From Oscillospiraceae bacterium (GTDB taxonomy: Bacteria; Bacillota; Clostridia; Oscillospirales; Oscillospiraceae): 64,000 nucleotides of DNA. Below the pieces are notes generated by a model. That model was not told the origin of the DNA. It was given only the letters and a program-made list of their open reading frames with translations, and searched no databases. The first letter of the stretch is position 1, and every line of letters starts with the position of its first letter. This document shows, in pieces, positions 51,101 through 61,291 of the stretch. The position numbers and the translations under genes are program-made. The stretch lies in assembly GCA_902790375.1 (NCBI GenBank), contig CADARY010000001.1, positions 1 through 64,000 on the forward strand, in the 5' to 3' direction.

Positions 51101-51862
51101 AGCGCGGCGTGTCTCCAGATATGCCTCATACGCATTCTGGAGCAGCGAATCTTCAAAGCTCACACTGTCGATCACCGTGTTGAAGGTGGTGTGGCGGCAA
51201 TGGTCCGACCAATAGGTGTCCAGCACCCGGATCTCCGTGATGGTGGGATCGCGCCCTTCCTTCTGAAAGTAAGCCTGGCAGAACGCAATATCATCGGCAT
51301 CCATGGCAAGCCCATAGCGTACGACAAAGCGCTCCAGCTCGGCGCGGCTGAGCTTTGTAAAACCGTGCAGCGTCTCCACTGTGGTTGGGATCTCATACTG
51401 TACAGCCAGTGTCTCTGCCGTATCAAGCGAAGCCTCCCGCGCCTCCACGGGGTTGATGACATATTTTTTGATCTCGTCGATCTCTGCATCGGTGAGTTTT
51501 CCGTACAGGGCATAAACCTTGGCCGAACGCACAAGAGGACGCTCGCCCTGAGAGATGATCTGAATACACTGGGCGGCGGAATCGGCCCGCTGGTCGAATT
51601 GCCCGGGAAGGTATTCAACGGCGAAGACCCTGGCCTCCCCCAGCTCCGCCTGCGTGTACGTCAGATCGAGCTGCGGTTCGGAGAAGACGGTTCTGACCGC
51701 ATAGTGAAAGAGCTCCTCCGTGATATTCTCCGCGTCGTAGCGGTTCAAGAGACGCACACGCTCCAGACCCTGTATGCCAAGAAGCGTTCTGGCGTCGTTC
51801 AGAAGGCTCTGCGCGTCATTGTCCAGTCCTGGTTTTTTCTCTACAAATACGCGAAATACCAT
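48173..51862 (-). CDS. purL: phosphoribosylformylglycinamidine synthase (single-chain)
   Basis: About 1,229 residues in one chain: a PurS-like N-terminal domain, linker with [14 protein letters not shown] synthase core ([25 protein letters not shown]) and a class I glutaminase at the C-terminus ([13 protein letters not shown], Cys in [15 protein letters not shown]). It converts FGAR and glutamine to FGAM. This is the Gram-positive-anaerobe large type rather than the split PurL/Q/S set. The start at 51862 follows AGGAGGTTTG, one base after the purD stop. Confidence 0.96.
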   Translation of the reverse strand: MVFRVFVEKKPGLDNDAQSLLNDARTLLGIQGLERVRLLNRYDAENITEELFHYAVRTVFSEPQLDLTYTQAELGEARVFAVEYLPGQFDQRADSAAQCIQIISQGERPLVRSAKVYALYGKLTDAEIDEIKKYVINPVEAREASLDTAETLAVQYEIPTTVETLHGFTKLSRAELERFVVRYGLAMDADDIAFCQAYFQKEGRDPTITEIRVLDTYWSDHCRHTTFNTVIDSVSFEDSLLQNAYEAYLETRRALKRTKPVCLMDLATLAVKALREQGKLEKLDESEEINACTVRITVKVDGKGEPWLLLFKNETHNHPTEIEPFGGAATCIGGAIRDPLSGRAYVYGAMRVTGAADPTVPISQTLPGKLPQRKIVTTAAAGYSSYGNQIGLATGIVDELYHPGYAAKRMEIGAVIAAAPAENVRRETPAAGDIVILLGGSTGRDGIGGATGSSKAHNAHSVETCGAEVQKGNAPEERKLQRLFRNGDACRMIKRCNDFGAGGVSVAIGELADGLDIDLNRVPRKYEGLDGTELAISESQERMAVVVDAKDVDAFLALAAQENLQACPVAVVKAEPRLTMRWNGETIVDLSRAFLDTNGAEKHIAVSAEAPQTYRRQVSGGFADNYRALAADLNCCSRRGLSERFDSTIGAGTVLMPFGGKYQLTPIQAMVQKISVEKKHTDDCSLMAWGYNPFIAEKSPYHGAFLAVIESVCKLVATGARFEDVYLSFQEYFERLGKDAGRWGKPLAALLGAFRAQMDLGIGAIGGKDSMSGSFEKLDVPPTLVSFAVTTEKQQNIVSPELKAAGHYLMRLAPEYDENGLPAASSLIKLFDRVTELLRSGEAVACYTPGYGGIAEAVFKMALGNSIGVAFQDGLSMDALFGYDYAAFLMETKEILPDAQLIGRTIERPMLCLDGEALALSDLLARYENRLEPVYSCNIPTAAQKMETFSYHCEKRAAPAYLCAKPTVLIPAFPGTNCEYDSAKAVRDAGCDAEIFVLNNLSADGIARSVESFAEKLKTAQIVFIPGGFSGGDEPDGSGKFITAFFRNAAVKEGVAALLEKRDGLMCGICNGFQALIKLGLVPYGRIMEPDESCPTLSFNTIGRHQSRIVRTRIASNKSPWLALTNVGDVYSVPISHGEGRFLADEALIRSLAVNGQIATQYVDFEDKASGDVHFNPNGSLFAIEGITSPDGRVFGKMGHSERIGAGLYRNVPGNYDIRMFEAAAKYFR

Positions 51863-51863
51863 T

Positions 51864-53135
51864 TCAAACCTCCTGCGCCGCCTGTAAGGCTCTGGCCCCG
51901 ATGTCACGGCGACAGTATGCGTTCTCAAACTTTACCTGAGCGGCGATCCTGTAGGCTGCGCTGATCGCCTCGGCCAGCGTATCCCCGACAGCCGTGCAGC
52001 CCGCGACCCGCCCGCCGGCGGTGACGAGTTTCCCATCCTGCAGCCTGGCGCCCGCGACATAGACCTGTTCCCGCACACTTTCCGGGATGGTAAGCGGATA
52101 GCCCTTCTGATAGCTCTCCGGATAGCCCTTGGAGGCGAGGATCACACAGCAGGCGTTTTTCTCACGAAAGCGCACCTCCGTCTCGGCAAGGCGCTCCTCC
52201 GTAACAGCACGCATGACGGTGAAGAGATCGCTCTCCAAAAGCGGCAGCACCACCTGGGTTTCGGGATCACCGAAGCGGCAGTTGTATTCGATGACCTTCG
52301 GCCCGTCCGCAGTGAGCATAAGGCCGAAATAAAGGCAGCCCTTGAAGACTCTGCCTTCGGCATTCATGGCGGCGACGGTGGGCAGAAAGATTTCCTCCAT
52401 GCACCGTGCGGCGATCTCCGGGGTAAAAAAGGGATTCGGCGCGATGGTTCCCATACCGCCGGTGTTGAGACCGGTGTCGTGATCCCCTGCCCGTTTGTGA
52501 TCCATGGAGGAGACCATCGGCTTGATCGTCTTGCCGTCCGTAAAGGCGAGCACGGACACCTCCGGCCCCTCGAGGAACTCTTCGATCACGATGCGCTCCC
52601 CGCTTTTGCCGAAGCGGCCGTTTTGCATCATATCGGTGACGGCGGCGCGGGCTTCCTCGCGCGTCCCGGCGATGATGACGCCTTTGCCGAGAGCGAGGCC
52701 GTCAGCCTTGATGACCGTCGGCAGCGGGGCGGCTTCGAGATAGGCAAGCGCCGCGTCAAGATCCTCGAAGGTCTCGTAGCGGGCGGTCGGAATGCCGTAT
52801 TTCTTCATGAGGTTTTTTGAAAAAACCTTGCTTCCCTCAATGATGGCGGCATTGGCGCGCGGGCCGAAGCAGGCAATCCCCTTTTCCTCCAACGCGTCTA
52901 CACAGCCAAGCACCAGCGGGTCATCCGGGGTCACGACGGCATAGTCGATCCCCTTCTCCACCGCGAAGGCGGTGATGCCCGGAATATCTGCAGCGGCAAT
53001 GGGCACACATTCGGCATCTTCGGCGATGCCGCCGTTTCCGGGCAGAGCATAGATTCCCGTAATGTCCCTGTTCTCTCTGAGCTTTCGGATCACGGCGTGC
53101 TCACGCCCGCCGCCTCCGACAACCAGTACTTTCAT
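51864..53135 (-). CDS. purD: phosphoribosylamine-glycine ligase
   Basis: 423 residues starting MKVLVVGGGGREHAVIRKLR, with an ATP-grasp fold (GYPLxxPTVIKADGLALGKGV region, VIEEFLEGPEVSVLAF, YNCRFGDPETQ). It joins phosphoribosylamine to glycine. All conserved blocks are present. It follows purH by 15 bases and precedes purL by one base, so translation is tightly linked. Confidence 0.96.
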   Translation of the reverse strand: MKVLVVGGGGREHAVIRKLRENRDITGIYALPGNGGIAEDAECVPIAAADIPGITAFAVEKGIDYAVVTPDDPLVLGCVDALEEKGIACFGPRANAAIIEGSKVFSKNLMKKYGIPTARYETFEDLDAALAYLEAAPLPTVIKADGLALGKGVIIAGTREEARAAVTDMMQNGRFGKSGERIVIEEFLEGPEVSVLAFTDGKTIKPMVSSMDHKRAGDHDTGLNTGGMGTIAPNPFFTPEIAARCMEEIFLPTVAAMNAEGRVFKGCLYFGLMLTADGPKVIEYNCRFGDPETQVVLPLLESDLFTVMRAVTEERLAETEVRFREKNACCVILASKGYPESYQKGYPLTIPESVREQVYVAGARLQDGKLVTAGGRVAGCTAVGDTLAEAISAAYRIAAQVKFENAYCRRDIGARALQAAQEV

Positions 53136-53150
53136 ACGCTTCTCCTTCCT

Positions 53151-54329
53151 TTAGTGGTGGAAAAGACGCATGCCGGTGAAGGCCATGACAATGCCGTATT
53201 TGTTGGCTGTATCGATCACATGATCGTCACGGATGGAGCCGCCCGGCTCTGCAATGTACTGCACGCCGGACTTGCGCGCGCGCTCCACGTTGTCGCCGAA
53301 GGGGAAGAAGGCGTCGCTGCCGCAGGTCACACCGCTCTGCGTGGCGATCCAGGCTTTCTTTTCCTCCGCGGTCAGAACCTCGGGCTGCACCCTGAAGACC
53401 TTCTGCCACTCACCGTCGCGCAGCACGTCGTCATATTCATCAGAGGTGTAGATGTCGATGGCGTTGTCCCGGTCAGCGCGGCGGATGCCGTCGAGGAAGG
53501 GCAGGCCAAGCACCTTGGGGTTTTGGCGCAGATACCAGTTGTCCGCCTTCTGGCCGGCAAGACGAGTGCAGTGGATACGGCTCTGCTGGCCGGCGCCGAC
53601 GCCGATGGCCTGCCCGTCCTTGACATAGCAGACGGAGTTGGACTGGGTATATTTAAGCGTGATGAGCGCGACGATCATGTCGATCTTCGCCTGTTGAGGC
53701 AGATCCTTATTCTCGGTCACGATATTCTCAAGCAGACTCTCGTCGATGCGGAAGTTATTGTGCCCCTGCTCGAAGGTAACGCCGAACACATCCTTGCACT
53801 CCTGGGCGGCGGGAACATAGGCAGGGTCGATCTGTACGACGTTATAGGCGCCCTTTTTCTTGGTTTTCAGAATTGCAAGCGCCTCTTCGGTGTAGGCGGG
53901 GGCGATGATCCCATCGGACACCTCGTCCTTCAGGTAAGCGGCGGTGGCTGCGTCGCAGGTATCACTCAGAGCGGCCCAGTCGCCGTAGGAGCACAGGCGG
54001 TCTGCCCCGCGAGCGCGGATATACGCACAGGCGATGGGGCTGAGCGCAATATCTTCGCGCACGAAATAGATCTTCCTGTCCGTCTCGGAAAGAGGAAGAC
54101 CCACCGCGGCGCCAGCCGGGGAGACATGCTTGAAGGATGCGGCAGAGGGCAGACCCGTAGCCTCCTTCAATTCCTTGACAAGCTGCCAGGAGTTAAGGGC
54201 ATCGAGGAAGTTGATATAGCCGGGGCGGCCGTTGAGCACCGTGACGGGCAGCTCGGAGCCGTCCTTCATATAGATCTTTGCAGGCTTCTGGTTGGGGTTG
54301 CAGCCGTACTTGAGTTCAAATTCTTTCAT
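53151..54329 (-). CDS. purH: stand-alone AICAR transformylase (PurH C-terminal domain type)
   Basis: 392 residues starting MKEFELKYGCNPNQKPAKIY. It has the AICAR transformylase motifs (ASFKHVSPAGAAVG, with the catalytic Lys-His, SDGIIAPAYTEEALAIL, GAGQQSRIHCTRLAG, SDAFFPFGDNVERA) but no IMP cyclohydrolase domain. In most bacteria the two are fused (about 510 residues). Here the cyclohydrolase step is supplied by the PurO-type protein encoded just upstream. Uses 10-formyl-tetrahydrofolate from Fhs. Confidence 0.93.
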   Translation of the reverse strand: MKEFELKYGCNPNQKPAKIYMKDGSELPVTVLNGRPGYINFLDALNSWQLVKELKEATGLPSAASFKHVSPAGAAVGLPLSETDRKIYFVREDIALSPIACAYIRARGADRLCSYGDWAALSDTCDAATAAYLKDEVSDGIIAPAYTEEALAILKTKKKGAYNVVQIDPAYVPAAQECKDVFGVTFEQGHNNFRIDESLLENIVTENKDLPQQAKIDMIVALITLKYTQSNSVCYVKDGQAIGVGAGQQSRIHCTRLAGQKADNWYLRQNPKVLGLPFLDGIRRADRDNAIDIYTSDEYDDVLRDGEWQKVFRVQPEVLTAEEKKAWIATQSGVTCGSDAFFPFGDNVERARKSGVQYIAEPGGSIRDDHVIDTANKYGIVMAFTGMRLFHH

Positions 54330-54341
54330 GCTCTGCCTCCA

Positions 54342-55055
54342 TCAAATGTGTTTATTGACAATGCGCTGCTCAACAGCCCCGCCCTTGAGCGCGGTGTAGC
54401 GTACATAGAGAGAAATTTTGTTGTCTGCGTTCAGGTTTTCCCACAGGAGTTCGGTGCAGGCGTCGATATCGTCGAGCGTCTCCACCCGTTCCGGCTCACC
54501 CTGAAAGCTGGGGATGGGGTTGCCGTCACAGACATAGGTGTGCAGGAAGTGTCCAAGGCCGGGCAGCGGTGCGTATTCAAAGGTCTGACGCAGACAGGCT
54601 GAGCCCGCTGCATCGGCAGATTTGAGAATGGAGAGCCTGTATTGCCCTGTCTTGAGATCAATCAGGCCGGAAATACGCGGCGTCCAGTTGGGGCCGTCCG
54701 GCTCAAAGCAGCGTGTGCGCAGAGCGCTTTCAAAGTCAGAGCCTTTCTTGAGATATTCCCACACGGTATCGGTCTGGTCGCCGTTTGTGACAATGAGCCA
54801 GTCGCCGTATTCGCGCACGGGGTGGTAGATGATGAGGCTCGGGTCCTTCAGCAGGGCCGGATCGTTGGCCTCTGTGCGGATACCGTCAGGCTCGGGGAGG
54901 AAGACGCGATTGCGGCTGTTGACGCTCCTGCCCATGATGAAGTAGGCTGCGACAGAGCGCGTGCCGTCCGGCGTCAGGCCGAGGATGATACCGCGGCCGG
55001 GGTAGGTGTTGCCTGCGAGCTTTTCGGCGATTGAACCGACTTCATAGATATTCAT
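54342..55055 (-). CDS. purO: PurO-type IMP cyclohydrolase
   Basis: 237 residues from the ATG at 55055, starting MNIYEVGSIAEKLAGNTYPG. Motifs GRGIILGLTPDG, YFIMGRSVNSRNRVF and VTNGDQTDTV match the archaeal-type IMP cyclohydrolase family (PF07826), which closes FAICAR to IMP. The start overlaps the purN stop by ATGA; the longer frame to 55124 lies inside purN and is not used. Adjacent to a stand-alone AICAR transformylase, so the final two purine steps are split. Confidence 0.9.
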   Translation of the reverse strand: MNIYEVGSIAEKLAGNTYPGRGIILGLTPDGTRSVAAYFIMGRSVNSRNRVFLPEPDGIRTEANDPALLKDPSLIIYHPVREYGDWLIVTNGDQTDTVWEYLKKGSDFESALRTRCFEPDGPNWTPRISGLIDLKTGQYRLSILKSADAAGSACLRQTFEYAPLPGLGHFLHTYVCDGNPIPSFQGEPERVETLDDIDACTELLWENLNADNKISLYVRYTALKGGAVEQRIVNKHI

Positions 55056-55672
55056 ATGCGTTTTCCTTTCTCTCTCATAAGTCTCCGGCAGACAAGCTCC
55101 GCCGCCCGGGGCAGGAGCTTCCACTCCGCCTGTTCCATGACACGCCGCCGCAAAAGCTCCGGTGTGTCTCCGGGGCGGATATTGACCGCCTTCTGGAGGA
55201 TGATCTCTCCCCCGTCCGGGATCTCGTTGACATAGTGCACGGTGGCGCCGGTGACCTTGACGCCGCAGCGCAGCGCCGCCTCGTGTACCTTCAGTCCATA
55301 ATAGCCCTTACCGCAGAAAGCCGGGATCAGGGCCGGGTGGATGTTAATGATGCGTTTGGGATAATGGGCGGTAAAGCTCTCGCTCAATATGCTCATAAAG
55401 CCCGCGAGAATGATGAGGTCGATCTCCCGCTCGTCCAACGCATCCATGAGCCTTTTCTCAAAGCCCTCCTGTCCGCCGCAGTCCCTGCGTGTGAGGGTCA
55501 GGCTTTCGATCCCGGCTTTTTTCGCCCGTTCCAGCGCGTAGGCAGAGGCGCTGTTGGAGACGACCAGCTTGATCTCGCCGCTTTTGATTTTGCCGGCTCT
55601 CTCCGCGTCGATCAGGGCCTGCAGATTGGTGCCGCCGCCGGAGACCAGCACGGCTATTTTTGCTTTTGTCAC
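55052..55672 (-). CDS. purN: phosphoribosylglycinamide formyltransferase
   Basis: 206 residues: IAVLVSGGGTNLQALIDAE, FMSILSESFTAHYP, INIHPALIPAFCGKGYYG with the catalytic His, and VTGATVHYVNE with the conserved Asp-rich end. It transfers a formyl group from 10-formyl-tetrahydrofolate to GAR. Overlaps both neighbours by four bases, consistent with coupled translation in the purine operon. Confidence 0.96.
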   Translation of the reverse strand: MTKAKIAVLVSGGGTNLQALIDAERAGKIKSGEIKLVVSNSASAYALERAKKAGIESLTLTRRDCGGQEGFEKRLMDALDEREIDLIILAGFMSILSESFTAHYPKRIINIHPALIPAFCGKGYYGLKVHEAALRCGVKVTGATVHYVNEIPDGGEIILQKAVNIRPGDTPELLRRRVMEQAEWKLLPRAAELVCRRLMREKGKRI

Positions 55673-56286
55673 GGCGTTCTATCTCCTTTCAGACTCCGGA
55701 CTGCCGGGATAAGCATGCCGCCGAGACTGTTTCCCAGCACCGCAAGCAGGATGAAAGCGATCGCTTTTGGCGTGCAGAGCCCGGCAAGCGCAAAATAAAA
55801 CATGTCCGCAACAGAGTGTTCAAAGCCCGCGAGAATGAAAACCGGGATGCAGAAGAGGATTCCGGTCACGGTTTTCTTCTCCCGATAGATCCAAACGGCG
55901 CTGTACATCAGGACCCCGCAGAAGAAGCCTCGCAGCAGGGTTTGTACCGGAAGCTGCATAAGGCGTTTTTCGCAGGCGGCGATGGCGGTCTCCCGAAGCT
56001 GCGGCAGGGCTGCAGCGATCAGTATACCGGACAGCACGGCGCCGATGAGATTTCCCAGCAGGCCCAGGAAGGCCATAGAGAGCTCCTCTCTGCCGTGGAT
56101 ATTCCAGAGAAAGCCCACCTTGCCGGTATAGAGATTGAAGCCGAAATAGCAGATGACAAGCAGCGCGATACTGAACAGCACTGCGCCGAGATAACGGTTA
56201 TCGACAGACAGCAGCACCGTGCCTCCGACGGAGACCATTACCCCCGCGAGAATGCCATCCGGCACGGCAGCTCTTATACGAGACAT
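55669..56286 (-). CDS. formate/nitrite transporter family protein
   Basis: A 205-residue membrane protein, shorter than typical FocA (about 270). Helices carry the family patterns [55 protein letters not shown] and [16 protein letters not shown]; the conserved FEH and Asn residues of the channel are present. Located between purN and purM, overlapping both, so formate uptake or release tied to purine formylation with Fhs is a reasonable inference. Start at 56286 lies within the end of purM. Confidence 0.85.
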   Translation of the reverse strand: MSRIRAAVPDGILAGVMVSVGGTVLLSVDNRYLGAVLFSIALLVICYFGFNLYTGKVGFLWNIHGREELSMAFLGLLGNLIGAVLSGILIAAALPQLRETAIAACEKRLMQLPVQTLLRGFFCGVLMYSAVWIYREKKTVTGILFCIPVFILAGFEHSVADMFYFALAGLCTPKAIAFILLAVLGNSLGGMLIPAVRSLKGDRTP

Positions 56287-57311
56287 ATTTTGTCCTCTCC
56301 CCTGTCGATTTCACCGATCAGGCAGGCCTTTTCTCCGGCATCCTGCAGGGCTTGAAGCGCCCTGTCCGCCGTATCTGCGGAGACGATCAGGACCATGCCG
56401 ACGCCCATGTTGAAGGTGTTGAACATATCCCGCTCAGGGATCTGACCTTTCTCCTGCAGGAGCGTGAAGACAGGCGGCGTCTTTACGGCACGCTTCTCAA
56501 TCCTGGCGCAAAGGCCATCCGGGACTGAGCGCGGAATATTCTCATAGAAGCCGCCGCCCGTGATGTGGCTGATGCCATGCACGTCCGCGGTTTCGATTGC
56601 CGAAAGGACCGGCTTCACATAGATCTTTGTCGGGGTCAAGAGCGCCTCGCCGAGCGTCATGCTCAGCTCAGGCACATATACGCCAAGATCGGCGCGCTCC
56701 ACATCAAAGACCTTGCGCACGAGGGAATAGCCGTTGGAGTGCAGGCCGCTGGACGCAAGCGCGATTACGGCGTCGCCCTTGCCGACCTTGCTGCGGTCGA
56801 TGACCTTCGCCCTGTCAACAAGCCCCACAGAGAAGCCTGCCAGATCGTATTCATCCGGCTGCATGGTACCCGGATGCTCGGCCGTCTCGCCCCCGATCAA
56901 AGCGCAGCCTGCGCGCACACAGCCTTCGGCCACGCCGGAGACCAGCGTTGCGACCTTTTCGGGATCGTTTTTGCCGATGGCGATATAGTCAAGGAAGAAC
57001 AGAGGCCTTGCGCCGCAGCAGACGATATCGTTGACACACATGGCCACGCAGTCGATGCCCACGGTGTCGTGCTTTCCCATCAGCTGGGCAATGCGCTGCT
57101 TGGTGCCGACACCGTCCGTGCCGGAGACCAGCACAGGCTCGCGCATGCCGGTAAAATCAGGAGAAAACAGGCCGCCGAAGCCGCCGATATCCGATACGAC
57201 ACCGGGGATCACGGTTCGCTCCACATGCTTTTTCATGAGCTTTACGCCCTCATATCCGGCTTCAATGTTCACACCGGCAGCGGCATACGAGGCGGAATGC
57301 GACTTGGTCAT
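56274..57311 (-). CDS. purM: phosphoribosylformylglycinamidine cyclo-ligase
   Basis: 345 residues starting [23 protein letters not shown] synthase motifs include [51 protein letters not shown] and [13 protein letters not shown]. It closes FGAM to AIR using ATP. The start at 57311 has AAAGGAATAAG upstream; the frame opens at 57338. Overlaps the transporter gene by 13 bases. Confidence 0.96.
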   Translation of the reverse strand: MTKSHSASYAAAGVNIEAGYEGVKLMKKHVERTVIPGVVSDIGGFGGLFSPDFTGMREPVLVSGTDGVGTKQRIAQLMGKHDTVGIDCVAMCVNDIVCCGARPLFFLDYIAIGKNDPEKVATLVSGVAEGCVRAGCALIGGETAEHPGTMQPDEYDLAGFSVGLVDRAKVIDRSKVGKGDAVIALASSGLHSNGYSLVRKVFDVERADLGVYVPELSMTLGEALLTPTKIYVKPVLSAIETADVHGISHITGGGFYENIPRSVPDGLCARIEKRAVKTPPVFTLLQEKGQIPERDMFNTFNMGVGMVLIVSADTADRALQALQDAGEKACLIGEIDRGEDKICLV

Positions 57312-57316
57312 GACTC

Positions 57317-58741
57317 TTATTCCTTTCCTGTCCAGCAATAAGTGCAGATTTTTTCACGGTCGATGCCGATGGCTTCCAGCAGGCCGTCCAGAGACTGGTA
57401 GCCCAGGGAATCGAAGCCCAGCTCCTCACAGATGGCGTGCAGCAGGCACTGTCCCCTTTCGGTGGAAGCATCGCTGTATTCCTCCAGATGCTTCAGTCCC
57501 GCTTCGCCTTCAAGCTTTCGGACGATGCGGCGGGCCAGGAGATCCTGGTCGCTGTTGCTGCGGGAAAAGGCCAGGTACTTGCAGGCATACATGATGGGCG
57601 GGCAGGCCGAGCGCATGTGCACCTCGGCGGCTCCGGATTCAAAGAGGAAATCCACCGTGCCCTGCAGCTGGGTGCCGCGGACAATGGAGTCATCCACGAA
57701 CAGGAGCTTCTTATCCTCGATCAGCTCGGGCACCGGGATTTGCTTCATCTTCGCCACCTGATCGCGCACGTCCTGGTTGGCAGGCATAAAGGAGCGCGGC
57801 CAGGTCGGCGTATACTTGACGAAGGGCCGTGCAAAGGGCTTGCCGCTGTGGTTGGCATAGCCGATGGCATGGGGGATGCCGGAGTCCGGTACGCCCGCCA
57901 CATAATCCACCTCCGGCATTTTACCGGCAGCCTTCTCGTCACGGGCCATGATTTCCCCGTTGCGATAGCGCATGAGCTCCACATTCACGCCCTCATAATT
58001 GGAGTTCGGATATCCGTAATAGGTCCAGAGAAAGGCGCAGATTTTCATCTTTTCGGTGGGCGGCGACAGCGTTTCAAAGCCGTCAGCCGTGATGCGCACA
58101 ATCTCCTGGGGGCCAAGCTCATGTACGCTGTGATATCCGAGCTTCTGATAGGCAAAGGACTCAAAGGCGACACAGTGGCCGTCCCTGTCAGCGCCGATGA
58201 GCACCGGGAGTCTGCCAAAGCGGTCGCGGGCTGCAATGATCTCCCCGTCCGAAGTCATGAGCAGGATGGTCATGGACCCGTCGATCTGCCTCTGGGCGTT
58301 CAGGATCCCCTCGGTGAGAGACTCGCACTCATTGATGAGGGCGGCCACAAGCTCTGTCATATTGATCTTGCCGGAGCCCATCGCCATGAGCTGGTGGCCG
58401 TGGTCTGAGAAATAAGTCTCCACCAGTTCCTCGGCATTGTTGATCTGCCCCACTGTGGTGATGACATAGATACCGAGGTGAGAGCGAACCAGCAGCGGCT
58501 GCGGATCGGAGTCGCTGATGCAGCCGATGCCGCTGGCACCCTTGAAATCAGCGAGATCCTTTTCAAATCGAGTACGGAAGGGGGTATTCGCAATGGAGTG
58601 GATCTGACGGCAGAAGCCCTCTTCCCTGCTCCAGATCGCCATGCCGGCGTTGCGCGTGCCGAGATGGCTGTGATAGTCTGTACCGAAGAAAACGTCAAGG
58701 ACAATATCGCGCCTGGATACGGCGCCGAAGAAGCCGCCCAT
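57317..58741 (-). CDS. purF: amidophosphoribosyltransferase lacking the N-terminal nucleophile Cys
   Basis: 474 residues. The glutaminase-like N-terminal domain begins [20 protein letters not shown], where classical PurF has MCG with Cys as the nucleophile; no Cys is near the start and no upstream start could add one. The phosphoribosyltransferase half is intact, with the PRPP loop [13 protein letters not shown]-terminal cysteines ([16 protein letters not shown]) could be Fe-S ligands. The ATG overlaps the purC stop (TGATG). It may use free ammonia, or glutaminase function comes from elsewhere. Confidence 0.9.
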   Translation of the reverse strand: MGGFFGAVSRRDIVLDVFFGTDYHSHLGTRNAGMAIWSREEGFCRQIHSIANTPFRTRFEKDLADFKGASGIGCISDSDPQPLLVRSHLGIYVITTVGQINNAEELVETYFSDHGHQLMAMGSGKINMTELVAALINECESLTEGILNAQRQIDGSMTILLMTSDGEIIAARDRFGRLPVLIGADRDGHCVAFESFAYQKLGYHSVHELGPQEIVRITADGFETLSPPTEKMKICAFLWTYYGYPNSNYEGVNVELMRYRNGEIMARDEKAAGKMPEVDYVAGVPDSGIPHAIGYANHSGKPFARPFVKYTPTWPRSFMPANQDVRDQVAKMKQIPVPELIEDKKLLFVDDSIVRGTQLQGTVDFLFESGAAEVHMRSACPPIMYACKYLAFSRSNSDQDLLARRIVRKLEGEAGLKHLEEYSDASTERGQCLLHAICEELGFDSLGYQSLDGLLEAIGIDREKICTYCWTGKE

Positions 58742-59427
58742 CAGGCGAAAAACAGACGAGAGAGCGTCATCGGGTCAATGTACTCCCCATCCTTGTATAC
58801 GCGCATGTTGCCGGAGGCGATCTCGTCAATGAGCATGACCTTGCCGTCGGCATCGTATCCGTACTCAAACTTGATGTCGTAAAGCACAAGACCGCGCGCC
58901 TTCATCTCGTCGGCGACGATCTGGGTAATCTGCTGGGTCATGCGCTTGATCTCATCATACTGCTCGCCGCTCATGACGCCGAGAACGATCAGGCCGTCCT
59001 TTGTGACGAGGGGGTCACCCTTTTCGTCATTCTTAAAGGTCATCTCGACATAGGCGGGCAGATCGGCGCCCGGCTCGATATAATCGCCGTAGCGGCGGAT
59101 AAAGGAACCCACGGCCTTGTGACGGCAAATGACCTCCAGGCCCTTGCCGAAAACCTTCGCGGGCAGCACTTCCATGGTAGTGTCCTTGAGATTGGCGCTG
59201 ACATAGTGTGTGCGGATGCCGGCGGCGTTGATCTTCTCAAAGAAATAAATGGACATACGAAGATTCACGTCCCCCACGCCGTCGATGGTCAGGCCGACAG
59301 AATTCTCGCCCGGATCAAACACGCCGTCCTTGCCGGTGCAGTCGTCCTTGAACTTGAGCAGGTAATTGCCGTTATCAAGGGCGTAAACATTCTTGGTCTT
59401 TCCGGTGTAAACGAGTTTCTTTTCCAT
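58741..59427 (-). CDS. purC: SAICAR synthetase
   Basis: 228 residues starting [20 protein letters not shown], with SAICAR motifs [22 protein letters not shown] and [17 protein letters not shown]. It adds aspartate to CAIR. GAAGGAGAT precedes the ATG. The gene is separated from purE by 27 bases and overlaps purF by one. Confidence 0.96.
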   Translation of the reverse strand: MEKKLVYTGKTKNVYALDNGNYLLKFKDDCTGKDGVFDPGENSVGLTIDGVGDVNLRMSIYFFEKINAAGIRTHYVSANLKDTTMEVLPAKVFGKGLEVICRHKAVGSFIRRYGDYIEPGADLPAYVEMTFKNDEKGDPLVTKDGLIVLGVMSGEQYDEIKRMTQQITQIVADEMKARGLVLYDIKFEYGYDADGKVMLIDEIASGNMRVYKDGEYIDPMTLSRLFFA

Positions 59428-59454
59428 GGTTATATCTCCTTCATATTTGATTTC

Positions 59455-59943
59455 TCAAAGTCTTTCGCCGATGCCGGCATCCTTGTCCAGCACGGCCTTC
59501 CGATCGGCAAGCCGTCTGGCGCGCAGTTTTTCCGCAAGCGACGCGTCCTGCACCGCGAGGATTTCGGCGGCAAGCAGGGCGGCATTGGCGCCGTTGTTGA
59601 TCCCGACAGTCGCCACCGGGATGCCGGAGGGCATCTGTACCGTGGACAGCAGCGCGTCCATCCCGTCGAGCGCAGGGCCCTTGCAGGGGATGCCGATGAC
59701 GGGCAGGGTGGTGTTCGCGGCAATGGCCCCGGCCAGATGCGCCGCCATTCCCGCGGCGGCGAGAATCACGCCAAAGCCGTTTTCCCTTGCACACAGCGCG
59801 AAATCCCGTGCCTGCTCAGGGGTGCGGTGGGCGGAATAGACGTGGGCCTCAAAGGGAATCTCCAGCTCCCGCAGGAGCTTGGCAGCCTTTTCCACGACGG
59901 GCAGATCGCTGTCGCTGCCCATGATGATCGCAACCTTTCTCAT
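59455..59943 (-). CDS. purE: N5-CAIR mutase / AIR carboxylase, class PurE
   Basis: 162 residues from the ATG at 59943: [20 protein letters not shown], then [10 protein letters not shown] with the catalytic His, [11 protein letters not shown] and [28 protein letters not shown] lies just upstream. No purK is visible in this window. It starts 11 bases after the pyrI stop, joining the purine to the pyrimidine cluster. Confidence 0.95.
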   Translation of the reverse strand: MRKVAIIMGSDSDLPVVEKAAKLLRELEIPFEAHVYSAHRTPEQARDFALCARENGFGVILAAAGMAAHLAGAIAANTTLPVIGIPCKGPALDGMDALLSTVQMPSGIPVATVGINNGANAALLAAEILAVQDASLAEKLRARRLADRKAVLDKDAGIGERL

Positions 59944-59954
59944 AGAGCCCTCCC

Positions 59955-60371
59955 TCAGTTCGCCTTCGTCTCGCAATAGAGACAGCGGTATACCTTGTTC
60001 CTCCGGTCGGTCAGCTTCACAATATGCTTGAACTCCTGCTCGGTGGAGCTAATGCAGCGGGGATTCTTGCAGAAGATCACGTTTGTCAGCGTCTCCGGCA
60101 TGTCAATGGTCCGCTTTTCAATAAGCCTGCCGTCCCGGATGATATTGACCGTGGCGCCGGGATCTACATAGCCGATCACATCGAAGTTCACATGGATGCC
60201 GGAGTCGATTTTGATAATATCCTTCTTGCCGAGCTTGCGGCTGACCACATTTTTGATGATCGCAACCGAGCACTCGAGCTTTTCAAGGCCCAGCAGCTCA
60301 TACAGGCGCATGCCCTGTCCGGCGGTGATGTGGTCGATCACGATGCCGTTCTGGATGGAGTCAATGTTCAC
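59955..60371 (-). CDS. pyrI: aspartate carbamoyltransferase regulatory chain
   Basis: 138 residues starting [20 protein letters not shown]. The N-terminal allosteric domain is followed by a zinc domain with CKNPRC and YRCLYC, the four cysteine ligands. It binds nucleotide effectors and holds the PyrB trimers together. Its presence means the carbamoyltransferase is of the allosteric PyrBI type. It overlaps pyrB by four bases. Confidence 0.96.
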   Translation of the reverse strand: MNIDSIQNGIVIDHITAGQGMRLYELLGLEKLECSVAIIKNVVSRKLGKKDIIKIDSGIHVNFDVIGYVDPGATVNIIRDGRLIEKRTIDMPETLTNVIFCKNPRCISSTEQEFKHIVKLTDRRNKVYRCLYCETKAN

Positions 60372-61291
60372 AGCCTTCCCGCCTCCTGTAACAGTTTGAG
60401 GATCAGCGCCATGCGCATATATTTGCCGTAGAGCACCTGTTTGAAATAGCAGGCGCGGGGATCATCGTCAATGGCAACGCTGATCTCATTGACGCGCGGC
60501 AGCGGATGCAGAATGCTCAGATCCGCCTTTGCGTTCCAGAGCCGCTCCGGTGTCAGAATGTAGCTGTCCTTGAGGCGCAGATAGTCCTCCTCGTTAAAAA
60601 AGCGCTCCCGCTGGACCCGGGTCATGTAGAGGATATCCAGATCGGGCATGACCGATTCGAGATCCGTTGTCTGGACATAAGGGATATTGTTTGCCGCCAG
60701 CACATCTTTTTTGACGTAGCTGGGGAGCTTCAGCTCTTCCGGAGAGATCAGCACAACGCGGATGCCTTCATAGCGCGAGAGCGCGCAGATCAGCGAGTGC
60801 ACCGTGCGGCCGAATTTCAGGTCTCCGCAGAAGCCCACCGTAAGATGATCGAAGCGCCCCTTTTCCCGATAGATGGTCAGCAGATCCGCCAGGGTCTGGG
60901 TCGGATGATTGTGTCCGCCGTCACCGGCGTTGATGACAGGGATGGAGGCGTTCATGGCGGCTACGAGGGGCGCCCCTTCCTTCGGATGGCGCATGGCGAT
61001 GATATCCGCATAGCAGGAGATGACGCGGGCCGTGTCCGCCACGCTCTCCCCCTTGGCGGCGGAGGAGCTTTTCGCCTCGGAAAAGCCGATCACATTGCCG
61101 CCCAGCTCATACATGGCGGCCTCAAAGCTCAGGCGTGTGCGGGTGGAGGGCTCAAAGAAGAGCGTCGCAAGCTTCCTGCCGCGGCAGCGTTCGCTGTAGT
61201 TTTCGGGATGGGCAATGATATCGTTTGCGGTGTCGATCAGCTCCTGCAGCTCCTCCACCGAAAAATCCAGAATGTCGATCAGGCTTCTCAT
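60368..61291 (-). CDS. pyrB: aspartate carbamoyltransferase catalytic chain
   Basis: 307 residues: [15 protein letters not shown] with the carbamoyl-phosphate loop, [27 protein letters not shown], and [10 protein letters not shown] at the C-terminal end. All substrate-binding residues of ATCase are visible. It overlaps pyrE and pyrI by four bases each, so the subunits are made from adjacent cistrons. Confidence 0.96.
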   Translation of the reverse strand: MRSLIDILDFSVEELQELIDTANDIIAHPENYSERCRGRKLATLFFEPSTRTRLSFEAAMYELGGNVIGFSEAKSSSAAKGESVADTARVISCYADIIAMRHPKEGAPLVAAMNASIPVINAGDGGHNHPTQTLADLLTIYREKGRFDHLTVGFCGDLKFGRTVHSLICALSRYEGIRVVLISPEELKLPSYVKKDVLAANNIPYVQTTDLESVMPDLDILYMTRVQRERFFNEEDYLRLKDSYILTPERLWNAKADLSILHPLPRVNEISVAIDDDPRACYFKQVLYGKYMRMALILKLLQEAGRL

